Positions 16,617 to 24,792 of a stretch of DNA of 40,418 nt are shown piece after piece; position 1 is the first letter of the stretch; the number at the start of each line of letters is the position of its first letter. The position numbers and the translations under genes were made by a program. The notes below the pieces were generated by a model. That model worked only from the letters and a program-made list of their open reading frames with translations, was not told where the DNA came from and did no database searches. Source of the DNA: Rhizobium sp. (GTDB lineage: Bacteria; Pseudomonadota; Alphaproteobacteria; Rhizobiales; Rhizobiaceae); NCBI GenBank assembly GCA_028290545.1, contig JAQGJP010000004.1, forward strand, positions 1-40,418, read 5' to 3'.

Positions 16617-17482
16617 TCGGCTCTCCTCAGCACCGGCGACGCGATCGCCAGGATCATCAGCACGACGGCCAGCAGGATGAAGGACAGCGCCGCGCCGAGC
16701 GGCCAATTGAACACCGCGACGAACTGGTCCTCGATGACCGTGCCGTAGAAAGTACCCGTGCGCCCGCCGAGGATGCGCGGCTCCATGAACGAGCCGACCA
16801 CCGGCACGAACACCAGCACCGCGCCGGCGACAATGCCCGGCAGCGACAGCGGCAGGATCAGCCTTCTGAGGACGGTCAGCCGCGATGCGCCGAGCGAACG
16901 GGCGGCCTCGATGATGCTGTCATCGATCGCCTGCAGGCTGAGGTAACAGGTCAGCACGATATAGGGCACATAGGAATGGACGAGGCCGATGATCACCGCC
17001 GGATAGGAATACATGAGATCGATATTGATCTTGAACGGCAGGATGGCATTGAGCCAGGTATCGAGGATGCCGCCTTCGCGCAGCACCATTGCCCAGGAGA
17101 AGATCCTGACCAGCCCGTTGCTCCAGAACGGCAGGATCACCAGCAGGAAGATCGCCTCGCGGCTGCGGCCCTTCAGCACTTTCGCCAGCACATAGGCCGA
17201 GGGAAAGCCGAGCACGATGCACCAGAAGGTCACTTCCAGCCCGAGCCTGAGCGATGACAACAGCAGCTTTGCATAGATGCCAAGGCTGAAGAAGGTCTCG
17301 TAATTCGCAAACGTGAACGACCAGCTTTTGCCCGAGAGCGGCAGGTCGGTCATGAAGCTGAAGAACACCATGGCCGACAGCGGCAGGAATATCGCCACCA
17401 CCAGCCAGAGATAGGCGGGGAGAAGCAAAGGCACCGCCTTGCGCAATCCCGATCGATGCGGATTTGATGCAAGTGCCGCCAT
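16613..17482 (-). CDS. ABC transporter permease, PotB type
   Basis: A 289-residue membrane protein starting MAALASNPHRSGLRKAVP, with a first hydrophobic segment at about 18-45 and five more. The EAA loop EAARSLGASRLTVLRRLILP is near residue 192, matching PotB/PotH. GGAGG lies 7 bases before the ATG at 17482, which is preferred over a GTG six bases earlier. It lies between the binding-protein gene (31 bases upstream) and the PotC-like gene (4-base overlap). Confidence 0.93.
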   Translation of the reverse strand: MAALASNPHRSGLRKAVPLLLPAYLWLVVAIFLPLSAMVFFSFMTDLPLSGKSWSFTFANYETFFSLGIYAKLLLSSLRLGLEVTFWCIVLGFPSAYVLAKVLKGRSREAIFLLVILPFWSNGLVRIFSWAMVLREGGILDTWLNAILPFKINIDLMYSYPAVIIGLVHSYVPYIVLTCYLSLQAIDDSIIEAARSLGASRLTVLRRLILPLSLPGIVAGAVLVFVPVVGSFMEPRILGGRTGTFYGTVIEDQFVAVFNWPLGAALSFILLAVVLMILAIASPVLRRAE

Positions 17483-17513
17483 GTCCACCCCTCCCCGCCG
17501 TTGCGGTCCTTCG

Positions 17514-18575
17514 TTACTTCACGTTGACCTTCAGCTCCTGCCAGATTGCCAGGTATTTCTCGCGGTCGGCGTCGGAGACCGGAGCCTGGAACTGGATGCG
17601 GGCCGCAACCTTGGGATCACCCATGACGACGCGGTTGAAGGCATCGGCCGGTAGTCCGGCGACCGCCTTGGTGTTGGCCGAGACCGGCGCGCCGACCTTG
17701 TTGTCCCATTCGACATAAAACTTCGGATCGATCATGTAGTTGATGAAGGCAGTGGCGCCCTCGACATTCTTCGAATCCTTGGGGATCGAGAAGGCATCGA
17801 GCCAGCCGACCGCGCCTTCTTCCGGCACGACGAAGGTGACCGGCAGCTTGAAGTTCTTCCGGGCGCGCGCGGCAGAGCCGCTCCAATATGTGCCGATGTC
17901 GATCTGGTTGCCGGCGACCATCTGGTTCCAGTCGTTCTCGGCGCTCCAGAAGGTGCGGATCTGCGGCATCAGCGAGGTCAGCTTGGCCTTCACCGCATCG
18001 AGATCCTTGATCTCGTTGATGTTCTGGCCGGTGGCAATGGCGCCGAACTGCATGGCTTCCAGCGCGTCGTCGCGCAACACGACCTTGCCCTTGTGTGCCT
18101 CGTCCCACATGACCTGGATCGAGGTCGGCATCTTGTCGAAGGCCTTGTCATTGGCGGCAAGCGCGGTCAGCCCCCAGACCCACGGCACACCATAGACCTT
18201 GGCATCATGGTTGAGCATCGGCGATGTGGCCTTCTCGGCGCCGATATCAGCGTAGTTCGGGATCTTCGATACATCGATCGGCTGGATCAAGCCTTCACTC
18301 GTCGCCTGGTCGTTGAAGGCGGCGTTGATCATCACGACATCATAGACGCCGGGATTGGTGCGGAGCTTGGTCAGCATCTCCTGTTCGGAATTGAAATAGT
18401 CGTTGATGACCTTGTTTCCGGTCGCCTTCTCAAAGGCTTCGATCGCCCAGGGCTCATCGGTGCCATAGCCCTTCCAGTTGAGCACATGGATATCGGCGGC
18501 AAGCGCGCTCGCCGCCATTACCACGGTCACTGCTGCTGATGTCGTCAACATCGCAATCATCTTCTGCATCGTCAT
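17514..18575 (-). CDS. ABC transporter substrate-binding protein, PotD/PotF type
   Basis: A 353-residue periplasmic protein with a signal peptide (about 1-27, ending ASALA-AD). The mature start ADIHVLNWKGYGTDEP and the YFNSEQEMLTKLRTNPGVYDV stretch are characteristic of spermidine/putrescine-binding proteins. The VGWLDAFSIPKDSKN segment keeps the W-x-D pair that contacts the amine in PotD, so a cationic solute is plausible. GAGG 7 bases before the ATG supports the start. The gene lies 47 bases after a PfkB kinase gene and leads the three transporter genes. Its linkage to a glycohydrolase and a sugar kinase makes an ordinary polyamine an uncertain substrate. Confidence 0.92.
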   Translation of the reverse strand: MTMQKMIAMLTTSAAVTVVMAASALAADIHVLNWKGYGTDEPWAIEAFEKATGNKVINDYFNSEQEMLTKLRTNPGVYDVVMINAAFNDQATSEGLIQPIDVSKIPNYADIGAEKATSPMLNHDAKVYGVPWVWGLTALAANDKAFDKMPTSIQVMWDEAHKGKVVLRDDALEAMQFGAIATGQNINEIKDLDAVKAKLTSLMPQIRTFWSAENDWNQMVAGNQIDIGTYWSGSAARARKNFKLPVTFVVPEEGAVGWLDAFSIPKDSKNVEGATAFINYMIDPKFYVEWDNKVGAPVSANTKAVAGLPADAFNRVVMGDPKVAARIQFQAPVSDADREKYLAIWQELKVNVK

Positions 18576-18622
18576 GACAGTTCCTCTCTGTTTAACCGGT
18601 GCCTATGTTCCCTTGGCTCCGC

Positions 18623-19573
18623 TCACGCGGAATTCTTCTCCTGGGCACGTGTCAGGAATTGGTTTATTTCGCTGGCCGTCGGCGCGACCGAGCCGCCATG
18701 GCGTGTCGTGGAAATCGCCGCCGCCGCATTGGCGTAGCGCAGCGCCCCGACGGGTGGCTTGCCTCGGCCGAGTGCTGCAATGAACGAGCCTACATGCGTA
18801 TCGCCGGCGCCGTTTGTATCGACGGTCTCGACCCGGAACGCGGGCACGAAGACGGGTACCTTCCCGCGAAGTGCGAGCAGCGCGCCGGACGAACCCGCAC
18901 GGATGACAATGCCCTCGGCCCTTGGGCAGTATCTGGTGAGCAAGCGGCCGGCGAGTTCATGATCGGTGCCCGGCCCGGCAATCACGGACGCCTCGGCTCT
19001 GTTGCAGCTCAGCCAGTTGGTGCGGGCGAGCACGGTGTTGAGGATATCGCCTTCTATCTCGCTGACGATCCCGGTCGGGTCGAAAGCGAAGACGGTGGCT
19101 TCCGGCAATTCCGAAATGAACCGCGCCTGGCTGAGGCGGCTGCCGGGATAGGCAAGCGTGTAGCCCGAGGTGAAGACCCAATCGCCCGACAAGGGTTGCA
19201 TATGGATGAAGTCCGCAGGCGTTATCACGCCTTCCGCACCCGGCTTGGATATGAATGTCCGCTCCGAATCCTCGGTGATCAGCACCACACAGGTGCCGGT
19301 GTCGATGCCGATGCTCGGCGGCTGCAGACAGTCGATGCCTTCGGCCTTGAAGGCGGCTGTCAGCATGGAGCCGCAAAGGCCATCGCCGATCTTGCCGGCA
19401 TAGGCAGTGGGCATGCCGCTGCGTTTCGCCGCCAGCATCATATTGAAGCCGCCGCCGGGAAGTGCTGCGAAAGTCGAGGCCGTCAGGTCGTCGCCGGGCG
19501 CGGGCAGCCGCTCAAGCCGGTAGATGAAATCGATCACGGCACTGCCGACATGGATTAGGCGCGGACTAGCCAT
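18623..19573 (-). CDS. PfkB family carbohydrate kinase
   Basis: A 316-residue ribokinase-like enzyme. The N-terminal LPGGGFNMMLAAKRSG motif and the C-terminal anion-hole/catalytic signature DTNGAGD (252-258, catalytic D258) are clear. PfkB kinases phosphorylate ribose, fructose, nucleosides and similar hydroxyls with ATP. The start is the ATG at 19573, which overlaps the 3' end of the glycohydrolase gene by 8 bases. That coupling suggests the glycohydrolase product, perhaps ribose or another pentose, is its substrate. The closest function could be ribokinase or nucleoside kinase; this is not settled by the sequence. Confidence 0.9.
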   Translation of the reverse strand: MASPRLIHVGSAVIDFIYRLERLPAPGDDLTASTFAALPGGGFNMMLAAKRSGMPTAYAGKIGDGLCGSMLTAAFKAEGIDCLQPPSIGIDTGTCVVLITEDSERTFISKPGAEGVITPADFIHMQPLSGDWVFTSGYTLAYPGSRLSQARFISELPEATVFAFDPTGIVSEIEGDILNTVLARTNWLSCNRAEASVIAGPGTDHELAGRLLTRYCPRAEGIVIRAGSSGALLALRGKVPVFVPAFRVETVDTNGAGDTHVGSFIAALGRGKPPVGALRYANAAAAISTTRHGGSVAPTASEINQFLTRAQEKNSA

Positions 19574-20576
19574 GGGCGATCCTCGCATCCACCAGCGCGC
19601 GCGCCAGATTGCGGGTCGCCTCGATATCGATGCCGGCCAACCGTGCGATCCTGTCTTGGGGCAGGCTGTCATGGCCCGCACAGGCACCGGCCATGGAGCC
19701 GGCGATCGCGCCGATCGTATCGGTATCGCCGCCGAGATTGGCCGCGATCACCGCCGCCTGCCAGGCATCGCCCTTGGCAAGCTTCAGCACGGCAAACGCC
19801 GCCGGCACCGATTCCTGCGAGGCGACGCTGGTGCCGACCCGGTCGAACACCCTTCGGGTGCCTTCTTCGATACCGCAATCGTTGACGAGGTCCAGAGCCC
19901 ATTCGATGCGTGCGGCAACGCCGCCGCCCGCGACCCAATGGCCTTCGCTCTCTCCTGCCCGCGCTGCTTCGACGGCATGGCCGAGCGCCTGTTGCCAATC
20001 CATGCCGTCAACACCGTGGCTGATGACGGTGGCGACGGCAGCAGCGGCCGAAATGGCGATCGAGGTATTGTGGGTGGCGCGACAGGTCTCGGCCACGATG
20101 GCGACGAGATCGGCGGCCGGCGGCGTCATGATACCGACCGGGGCGATGCGCATCGCCGCCCCATTGGTATCGCCATAGCGGCCGGCATCCTCCGGCGCGG
20201 TGCCTCCGTTGATCGCATCGATGGCACGCTTGGTCGATGGGCCCAGGAGATCATAGCCGCCACGGGCCTTGATGTCGTTCTCCCAGCGGATCAGCGCTTT
20301 GACCCAGGCATGATGATCAAAACGGTTCTTGGACTGCAGCAGTACCGAGCCAAGCAACAGCGTTTGCTCTGTATCATCGGTGATCGTGCCGGCTTTCAAG
20401 CCCTTGGACACCGGATGATCCGCCACAGGGGCGACGAAATCATCAACGAAGCCGTAGTGGTGTTTGATCTCAGCCGGCGACAAAAGCTGTGTCGGCATGC
20501 CCATGGCATCGCCCAGCGCGCCGCCAAGCAGCGCGCCCAATGCCCGATTGAATTTTTGCTCGATGGGCATGCTCAT
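19566..20576 (-). CDS. ADP-ribosylglycohydrolase family protein
   Basis: A 336-residue all-helical hydrolase of the ARH/DraG family. Both dinuclear magnesium sites are intact: TDD at 66-68 (in AGTITDDTEQTLLLG) and the GGDTDT motif at 282-287. The family removes ADP-ribose from proteins or small molecules, but many bacterial members act on other N- or O-glycosides. GGAG 8 bases before the ATG gives the start. It is two bases downstream of gntR and overlaps the kinase gene, so it belongs to the transporter operon; no ADP-ribosyltransferase such as draT is near, which argues for a catabolic rather than a regulatory role. Confidence 0.92.
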   Translation of the reverse strand: MSMPIEQKFNRALGALLGGALGDAMGMPTQLLSPAEIKHHYGFVDDFVAPVADHPVSKGLKAGTITDDTEQTLLLGSVLLQSKNRFDHHAWVKALIRWENDIKARGGYDLLGPSTKRAIDAINGGTAPEDAGRYGDTNGAAMRIAPVGIMTPPAADLVAIVAETCRATHNTSIAISAAAAVATVISHGVDGMDWQQALGHAVEAARAGESEGHWVAGGGVAARIEWALDLVNDCGIEEGTRRVFDRVGTSVASQESVPAAFAVLKLAKGDAWQAAVIAANLGGDTDTIGAIAGSMAGACAGHDSLPQDRIARLAGIDIEATRNLARALVDARIAHG

Positions 20577-20578
20577 TC

Positions 20579-21313
20579 TCAGAACTCCAGATGCAATGCG
20601 AAATAGACAGGATTGAGCAGGCTGGTGACATATTCGATCGGCCGCTCATCGGCGCCGCGCGTCAGCCGCCGCGTGCGGAGAAATGCCGTGCCGGGCGCGC
20701 ATTCCAACAGCACCGCATCCTCCTCGCCCAGCATTTCGATATCGGCCCATTCCTCGCCGTGACTATGAACCAGACCGGCGTCTCGCAACGTCTGCTGCAG
20801 CGAACCCGACCGCAGACCACGCAGCGGCACGTCCTCCAGCTCAGCGGACAGCGGCAGGCGGCTGCGCTCGATCGAGATCGGCTTCTGATCCCTGACCAGC
20901 AGGCGCAGGCGATCGACGACAATGAAGGAGGGATTGTCCAGCTTCAGCAGGCTTGCGAGTTCGGGATCGTCCATCACCTCGATGCGCAACGTCCGGGCCT
21001 CGGTGTCGGCGCCGACATCTGCCAACGCTTTCGACCAGCCGCTGGCGTCATTGATCGTCTGACCGTTGAAGGTGACGAAGGAGCCGATGCCGACCTTGGT
21101 GGTGATGAGGCCGCGGCTGTTGAGTTCTTCAAGCCCCTTGCGGAGCGTATTGCGGCTGACGGAAAAGCGCTGGACCAGCTCGCTTTCGCTCTGCAGCCGT
21201 TCACCGAAGCTCAAGACGCCGGTGCGGATTTCCTGTTCGAGCACGGATGCGATCTGCTCAGGCTTGGCAGCGCCGGGCTTCAATTGCGTCTTCTGGTTAG
21301 CCCGTCTTGCCAT
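20579..21313 (-). CDS. GntR family transcriptional regulator (HutC/UTRA type)
   Basis: A 244-residue DNA-binding regulator. The winged helix (about 18-85) includes LQSESELVQRFSVSRNTLRK and ends GLITTKVGIGSFV; residues 95-240 form the UTRA ligand-binding domain (RLLVRDQKPISIERSRLPL, FLRTRRLTRGADERPIEYVTSL). As first gene of the glycohydrolase-kinase-transporter operon it very likely responds to the imported compound or a breakdown product, and controls its own promoter. The ATG has only a weak ribosome-binding site, and direct and inverted repeats sit 7-38 bases upstream. Confidence 0.93.
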   Translation of the reverse strand: MARRANQKTQLKPGAAKPEQIASVLEQEIRTGVLSFGERLQSESELVQRFSVSRNTLRKGLEELNSRGLITTKVGIGSFVTFNGQTINDASGWSKALADVGADTEARTLRIEVMDDPELASLLKLDNPSFIVVDRLRLLVRDQKPISIERSRLPLSAELEDVPLRGLRSGSLQQTLRDAGLVHSHGEEWADIEMLGEEDAVLLECAPGTAFLRTRRLTRGADERPIEYVTSLLNPVYFALHLEF

Positions 21314-21319
21314 GTGAGA

Positions 21320-21351
21320 CCTGTCTATTGAACCTGTCTAATCCTGTTCAA
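21320..21351 (-). promoter_or_regulatory. Repeat cluster in front of gntR, candidate GntR operator/promoter
   Basis: CCTGTCTA occurs at 21320-21327 and again at 21333-21340, with a related CCTGTTCA at 21343-21350. An inverted repeat TTGAAC (21328-21333) / GTTCAA (21346-21351) is interleaved. The cluster ends 7 bases from the gntR start codon, so a bound regulator would block the promoter, and any transcript starting here would have a very short leader. Confidence 0.5.
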
Positions 21352-21482
21352 TAATGAAGCAAAAAGCACGGGAGTCAAGCGTGGAATGCAGAGCTATTTT
21401 CCTTGCCAGCCGGTTCGGCGAATTTCCATTCCTCCTTGATCCACCGCTCTTCCGGCCGCGAGTTCGCAGGCAGCGCGCCAGA

Positions 21483-21731
21483 ACCGTGATCAATCATCAT
21501 ACTATTCTATTGTCTTTGTATGATGATTTGGATAAATGGGCCAATGACCGACGGCAAATCGCCAATTTCGCCGTCGGAAATCGCGAGGACGCCGTGCTCG
21601 TCCATGGCGAGCTTGTCGAAGCTCTGCGCCTGAGAGATAAGACACGGGCGCGGGACTGTTCCCACAAGATGCTCGATCTTGCGGTGCGCGACCTCGCCGC
21701 CGCCGAACGGGTCATCGGCCGCACGAAATAG
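21483..21731 (+). pseudogene. Remnant of an FCD-domain GntR regulator (C-terminal part)
   Basis: The open frame ending at 21731 reads HHTILLSLYDDLDKWANDRR and later VHGELVEALRLRDKTRARDC, ending AAERVIGRTK. This matches the last helices of FadR-type (FCD) GntR regulators, where a histidine-rich helix and an E/H-x-x-L-x-A-L-x-x-R-D helix bind the ligand metal. No DNA-binding domain precedes it: the upstream part of the frame is not similar to a helix-turn-helix. It is probably the 3' remnant of the former local regulator of dgoD, which starts 30 bases downstream in the same direction. Confidence 0.5.
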
Positions 21732-21761
21732 ACCAAAATACTCACGATACGAGAGCATCCC

Positions 21762-22910
21762 ATGAAAATCACCAAGCTGACGACCTACATTGTCCCGCCG
21801 CGCTGGCTGTTCCTGAAGATCGAAACCGATGAGGGCATCGTCGGCTGGGGGGAGCCGGTCGTCGAGGGACGGGCACTGACGGTGGAAGCCGCCGTGCATG
21901 AGCTGGCCGATTATCTGATCGGCAAGGATCCGTTCCTCATCGAGGACCACTGGAACGTCATGTATCGAGGTGGTTTCTATCGCGGCGGCGCCATCCATAT
22001 GAGCGCGATTTCCGGCATCGACCAGGCACTCTGGGATATCAAGGGCAAGGCGCTCGGCCAACCGATCCATTCGCTGCTCGGCGGGCAGGTGCGCGACAAG
22101 ATCAAGGTCTATAGCTGGATCGGCGGTGACCGGCCGGCGGATGTCGCCAACAATGCGCGCGAAGTCGTCGCGCGCGGCTTCAAGGCGATCAAGCTCAACG
22201 GCTGCGAGGAAATGCAGATCGTCGACAGCTGGGAAAAGATCGACAAGGCGGTCGAGACGATCGCCACGATCCGAGAGGCGATCGGTCCGCATATCGGCAT
22301 CGGTGTCGACTTCCACGGGCGCGTGCACCGGCCGATGGCCAAGGTTCTGGCCAAGGAGCTCGAACCTTACAAGCTGATGTTCATCGAGGAGCCGGTCCTG
22401 TCGGAAAACCGCGAGGCGCTGAAGGAAATCGCCAATCATTGCTCGACACCGATTGCGCTTGGCGAACGGCTGTTCTCGCGCTGGGATTTCAAGTCGGTAC
22501 TTTCGGACGGCTATGTCGACATCATCCAGCCGGATCTTTCGCACGCCGGCGGCATCACCGAGTGCCGCAAGATCGCAGCGATGGCGGAGGCCTATGACGT
22601 TGCGGTGGCGCCGCATTGTCCGCTCGGTCCGATCGCGCTCGCCGCCTGCCTGCAGGTCGATGCGGTCAGCTACAACGCCTTCATCCAGGAACAGAGCCTC
22701 GGCATTCACTACAACAAGGGCAACGACATTCTCGACTATATCTCCAACAAGGAAGTGTTCCACTATGCCGACGGCTTCGTCAGCATTCCGCAGGGACCCG
22801 GCCTCGGCATCGAAGTCGACGAAGCCTATGTGATCGAGCGCGCCAAGCAGGGGCATCGCTGGCGCAACCCGATCTGGCGTCACGAAGACGGCAGCTTCGC
22901 CGAGTGGTGA
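21762..22910 (+). CDS. dgoD: D-galactonate dehydratase
   Basis: A 382-residue enolase-superfamily enzyme closely similar to E. coli DgoD across its whole length. The metal ligands D183, E209 and E235 and the catalytic histidines H185 (in VDFHGR) and H285 (in APHCPLGP) fall at identical residue numbers. It dehydrates D-galactonate to 2-dehydro-3-deoxy-D-galactonate in the De Ley-Doudoroff pathway. No dgoK, dgoA or galactose dehydrogenase is in the window, so the rest of the pathway must be elsewhere. A GntR fragment lies just upstream. Confidence 0.97.
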   Translation: MKITKLTTYIVPPRWLFLKIETDEGIVGWGEPVVEGRALTVEAAVHELADYLIGKDPFLIEDHWNVMYRGGFYRGGAIHMSAISGIDQALWDIKGKALGQPIHSLLGGQVRDKIKVYSWIGGDRPADVANNAREVVARGFKAIKLNGCEEMQIVDSWEKIDKAVETIATIREAIGPHIGIGVDFHGRVHRPMAKVLAKELEPYKLMFIEEPVLSENREALKEIANHCSTPIALGERLFSRWDFKSVLSDGYVDIIQPDLSHAGGITECRKIAAMAEAYDVAVAPHCPLGPIALAACLQVDAVSYNAFIQEQSLGIHYNKGNDILDYISNKEVFHYADGFVSIPQGPGLGIEVDEAYVIERAKQGHRWRNPIWRHEDGSFAEW

Positions 22911-23025
22911 GCGGGGAATAAACTTCAGGGAAAGCGCACCCGGCAATCGTTCCTGGCGGATCGTGAGACGGGTCGCCGCTATGGTACATGAGCGGCCACA
23001 CCGTCAATTCAGGGGATTATCGTCT

Positions 23026-23379
23026 GTGCCCGTCACCCTCTATGGAATCAAGAACTGCGACACCATGAAGAAGGCCTTCACCTGGCTGAAGGATCACGAA
23101 GTCGCCTATGCCTTCCATGATTATCGCGCCGAAGGAATCGATCAGGCGCTCGTCACTGCATGGTCGGAAAAGCTCGGTTGGGAAAAAGTACTCAATAAGG
23201 CCAGCACGACATTCAAGGAACTTCCCGAAGCCGACAAGGCTGACATTGATGAGGCCAAGGCCATTCAGCTGATGGTGCAGCATCCAACGATGATCAAGCG
23301 ACCGGTATTGGTGACGGATGATGCGGTGATGACCGGCTTCAAGCCGGATGTTTATGGTGAAATTTTCAAGCTGCCCTGA
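23026..23379 (+). CDS. ArsC/Spx family protein, YffB type
   Basis: A 117-residue thioredoxin-fold protein starting VPVTLYGIKNCDTMKKAF, with the single conserved cysteine C11 of the YffB group and the late KRPVLVTDDAVMTGFKPDVY stretch. These proteins resemble arsenate reductase but are usually of unproven, possibly glutathione-dependent, reductase function. The start is taken as GTG at 23026, with AGGGGA 9 bases upstream; an ATG at 22981 would add 15 residues unlike the family. It is monocistronic between dgoD and ybaK. Confidence 0.88.
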   Translation: MPVTLYGIKNCDTMKKAFTWLKDHEVAYAFHDYRAEGIDQALVTAWSEKLGWEKVLNKASTTFKELPEADKADIDEAKAIQLMVQHPTMIKRPVLVTDDAVMTGFKPDVYGEIFKLP

Positions 23380-23467
23380 TTTCAAGATTATTGTGAAGTG
23401 ACCGAGTATATGCGATCAATTCGCAATGCGGGTGGTCGTCCATACGAATATATTGGTTTCGGCAATC

Positions 23468-23575
23468 ATGAGCAGGGAAACACGCTTCCGCCTGCGTGCT
23501 GCCCGAGGCGACAGGAAGCGCGGCCTCGAAATCCTCGACGAACTCGACAGGCTTCATCAGCAAGACCGAAATTGA
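23468..23575 (+). CDS. Possible 35-aa small protein upstream of ybaK
   Basis: An ATG at 23468 opens a 35-codon frame rich in Arg, Asp and Glu (MSRETRFRLRAARGDRKRGL, then EILDELDRLHQQDRN). It stops three bases before the ybaK start codon, an arrangement typical of coupled translation. No clear ribosome-binding site precedes it. It could be a real small protein or a leader peptide, or may be coincidental. Confidence 0.25.
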   Translation: MSRETRFRLRAARGDRKRGLEILDELDRLHQQDRN

Positions 23576-23578
23576 CCG

Positions 23579-24052
23579 ATGTCCAGATCCACCCGTGCAA
23601 CGCTTGCTCTTGCAAAAGCCGGAGCGGAATTCGAAGTCCTGACCTATGACTATGATCCCGCTGCCGGCCGGATCGGCATTCAGGCAGCGGACGCGCTCGG
23701 CGTCTCACCGGCGATCGTGCTCAAGACCCTGATGGCGGAGGTGGACGGCAAGCCGGTCTGCGTCGTCATCCCATCCGACAAGGAAGTCAGCATGAAGAAG
23801 CTGGCGGCCGCGTTCCGGGGCAAGTCGGCCAACATGATGAAGCCCGCGATTGCCGAAAAAGCCACAGGCTATGTCGTCGGCGGCATCTCGCCTTTCGGCC
23901 AGAAGAAACAGGTGCCCACCGTTTTCGAAGCCGAGGCGATGGCTCACGATTTTGTTTTCATGAATGGCGGACAGCGCGGGCTGCAAGTCCGACTGAAGCC
24001 GCAGGCCGCCGTGAAGGCGGCCAACGCCATTTCAGCATCGGTTATTATCTGA
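23579..24052 (+). CDS. ybaK: Cys-tRNA(Pro)/Cys-tRNA(Cys) deacylase YbaK
   Basis: A 157-residue YbaK/EbsC family editing protein: MSRSTRATLALAKAG, then ADALGVSPAIVLKTLMAEVDGK with the conserved lysine, VVIPSDKEVSMKKLAAAF, GYVVGGISPFGQKKQVPTVFE and the NGGQRGLQVRL end. It hydrolyses cysteinyl-tRNA(Pro) formed by prolyl-tRNA synthetase errors. Length is typical. It converges with grpE with only three bases between the stop codons. Confidence 0.94.
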   Translation: MSRSTRATLALAKAGAEFEVLTYDYDPAAGRIGIQAADALGVSPAIVLKTLMAEVDGKPVCVVIPSDKEVSMKKLAAAFRGKSANMMKPAIAEKATGYVVGGISPFGQKKQVPTVFEAEAMAHDFVFMNGGQRGLQVRLKPQAAVKAANAISASVII

Positions 24053-24055
24053 TCA

Positions 24056-24661
24056 TCAGCCGGCGGTTTCCGCTGCGCTGCTCTGCGCGTCGGCCTTGGG
24101 TCCACCCTTGGAAACGCCGACCATGGCCGGGCGCAGCACCCGGTCGCCGATCACATAGCCATCCTGCACAACCTGAATGACGGTGTTTGCCGGAATTTCG
24201 GCGTTCGGGACTTCGAACATCGCCTGGTGGAAGTTCGGATCGAACTTCTGGCCGGTCGGCTCGATCTTCTTGACGCCATGCCGCTCCAGGGCACCGAGCA
24301 TTGCCCGTTCGGTCATTTCGACACCTTCGACCAGTGCCAGGAAGCCGGCGTCGCCGCCCGTGCGGGCCTCGGCCGGGATCGCATCGATCGCACGCCGCAT
24401 ATTGTCGGACACCGAAAGCATGTCACGCGCGAAGGAGGCGGCAGAGTAGACCTTGGCGTCCTTGACTTCGCGTTCGGTGCGGCGGCGCAAGTTGTCCATT
24501 TCGGCGGCGAGACGCAGATACCTGTCCTTGAGGTCGGCGTTTTCGGCCTTCAGCAATTCGACCGCATCGAGCTCTGGTGCACCCTGGCTGACATTGTCTT
24601 CGGCTGCATCCACGCTTGCCTCGGTGTCCGGCTGATATGCGTTCTTGTTTTCGTCCGTCAT
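24056..24661 (-). CDS. grpE: Nucleotide exchange factor GrpE
   Basis: A 201-residue cochaperone. A long N-terminal coiled coil (about 35-75: [20 protein letters not shown], then [16 protein letters not shown]) is followed by the C-terminal beta domain with [14 protein letters not shown] and [28 protein letters not shown]. It releases ADP from DnaK. GGAG 6 bases before the ATG fixes the start. In many rhizobia grpE follows hrcA directly; here the two are 4.1 kb apart, separated by two metalloprotease genes on the same strand, so grpE needs its own promoter in 24662-24792. Confidence 0.96.
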   Translation of the reverse strand: MTDENKNAYQPDTEASVDAAEDNVSQGAPELDAVELLKAENADLKDRYLRLAAEMDNLRRRTEREVKDAKVYSAASFARDMLSVSDNMRRAIDAIPAEARTGGDAGFLALVEGVEMTERAMLGALERHGVKKIEPTGQKFDPNFHQAMFEVPNAEIPANTVIQVVQDGYVIGDRVLRPAMVGVSKGGPKADAQSSAAETAG

Positions 24662-24758
24662 GGCGGTCTCCGCAATTCCTGATATCTTGGTGATTTGCAC
24701 GGGATATCGAGGTTTGGCGCGGAAAAATCAAGACTTAGGACAAAGATTCCTAGTTTAA

Positions 24759-24784
24759 CCGCACTTGGGCAATGCCAGGTGCGG
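24759..24784 (-). terminator. Possible terminator after the first RTX protease gene
   Basis: On the minus strand CCGCACCTGG and CCAAGTGCGG form a stem with one C-A mismatch and a six-base loop, just after the protease stop codon at 24793. The following TTAAAC is only weakly U-rich, so termination may be partial and some read-through into grpE is possible. Confidence 0.4.
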
Positions 24785-24792
24785 CGGCGCAA

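Noticed and set aside
21507..22946. 479-codon open frame antisense to dgoD
   Set aside because: dgoD matches the known enzyme residue for residue at the active site; the antisense peptide is rich in Arg/Asp with no recognisable domain.
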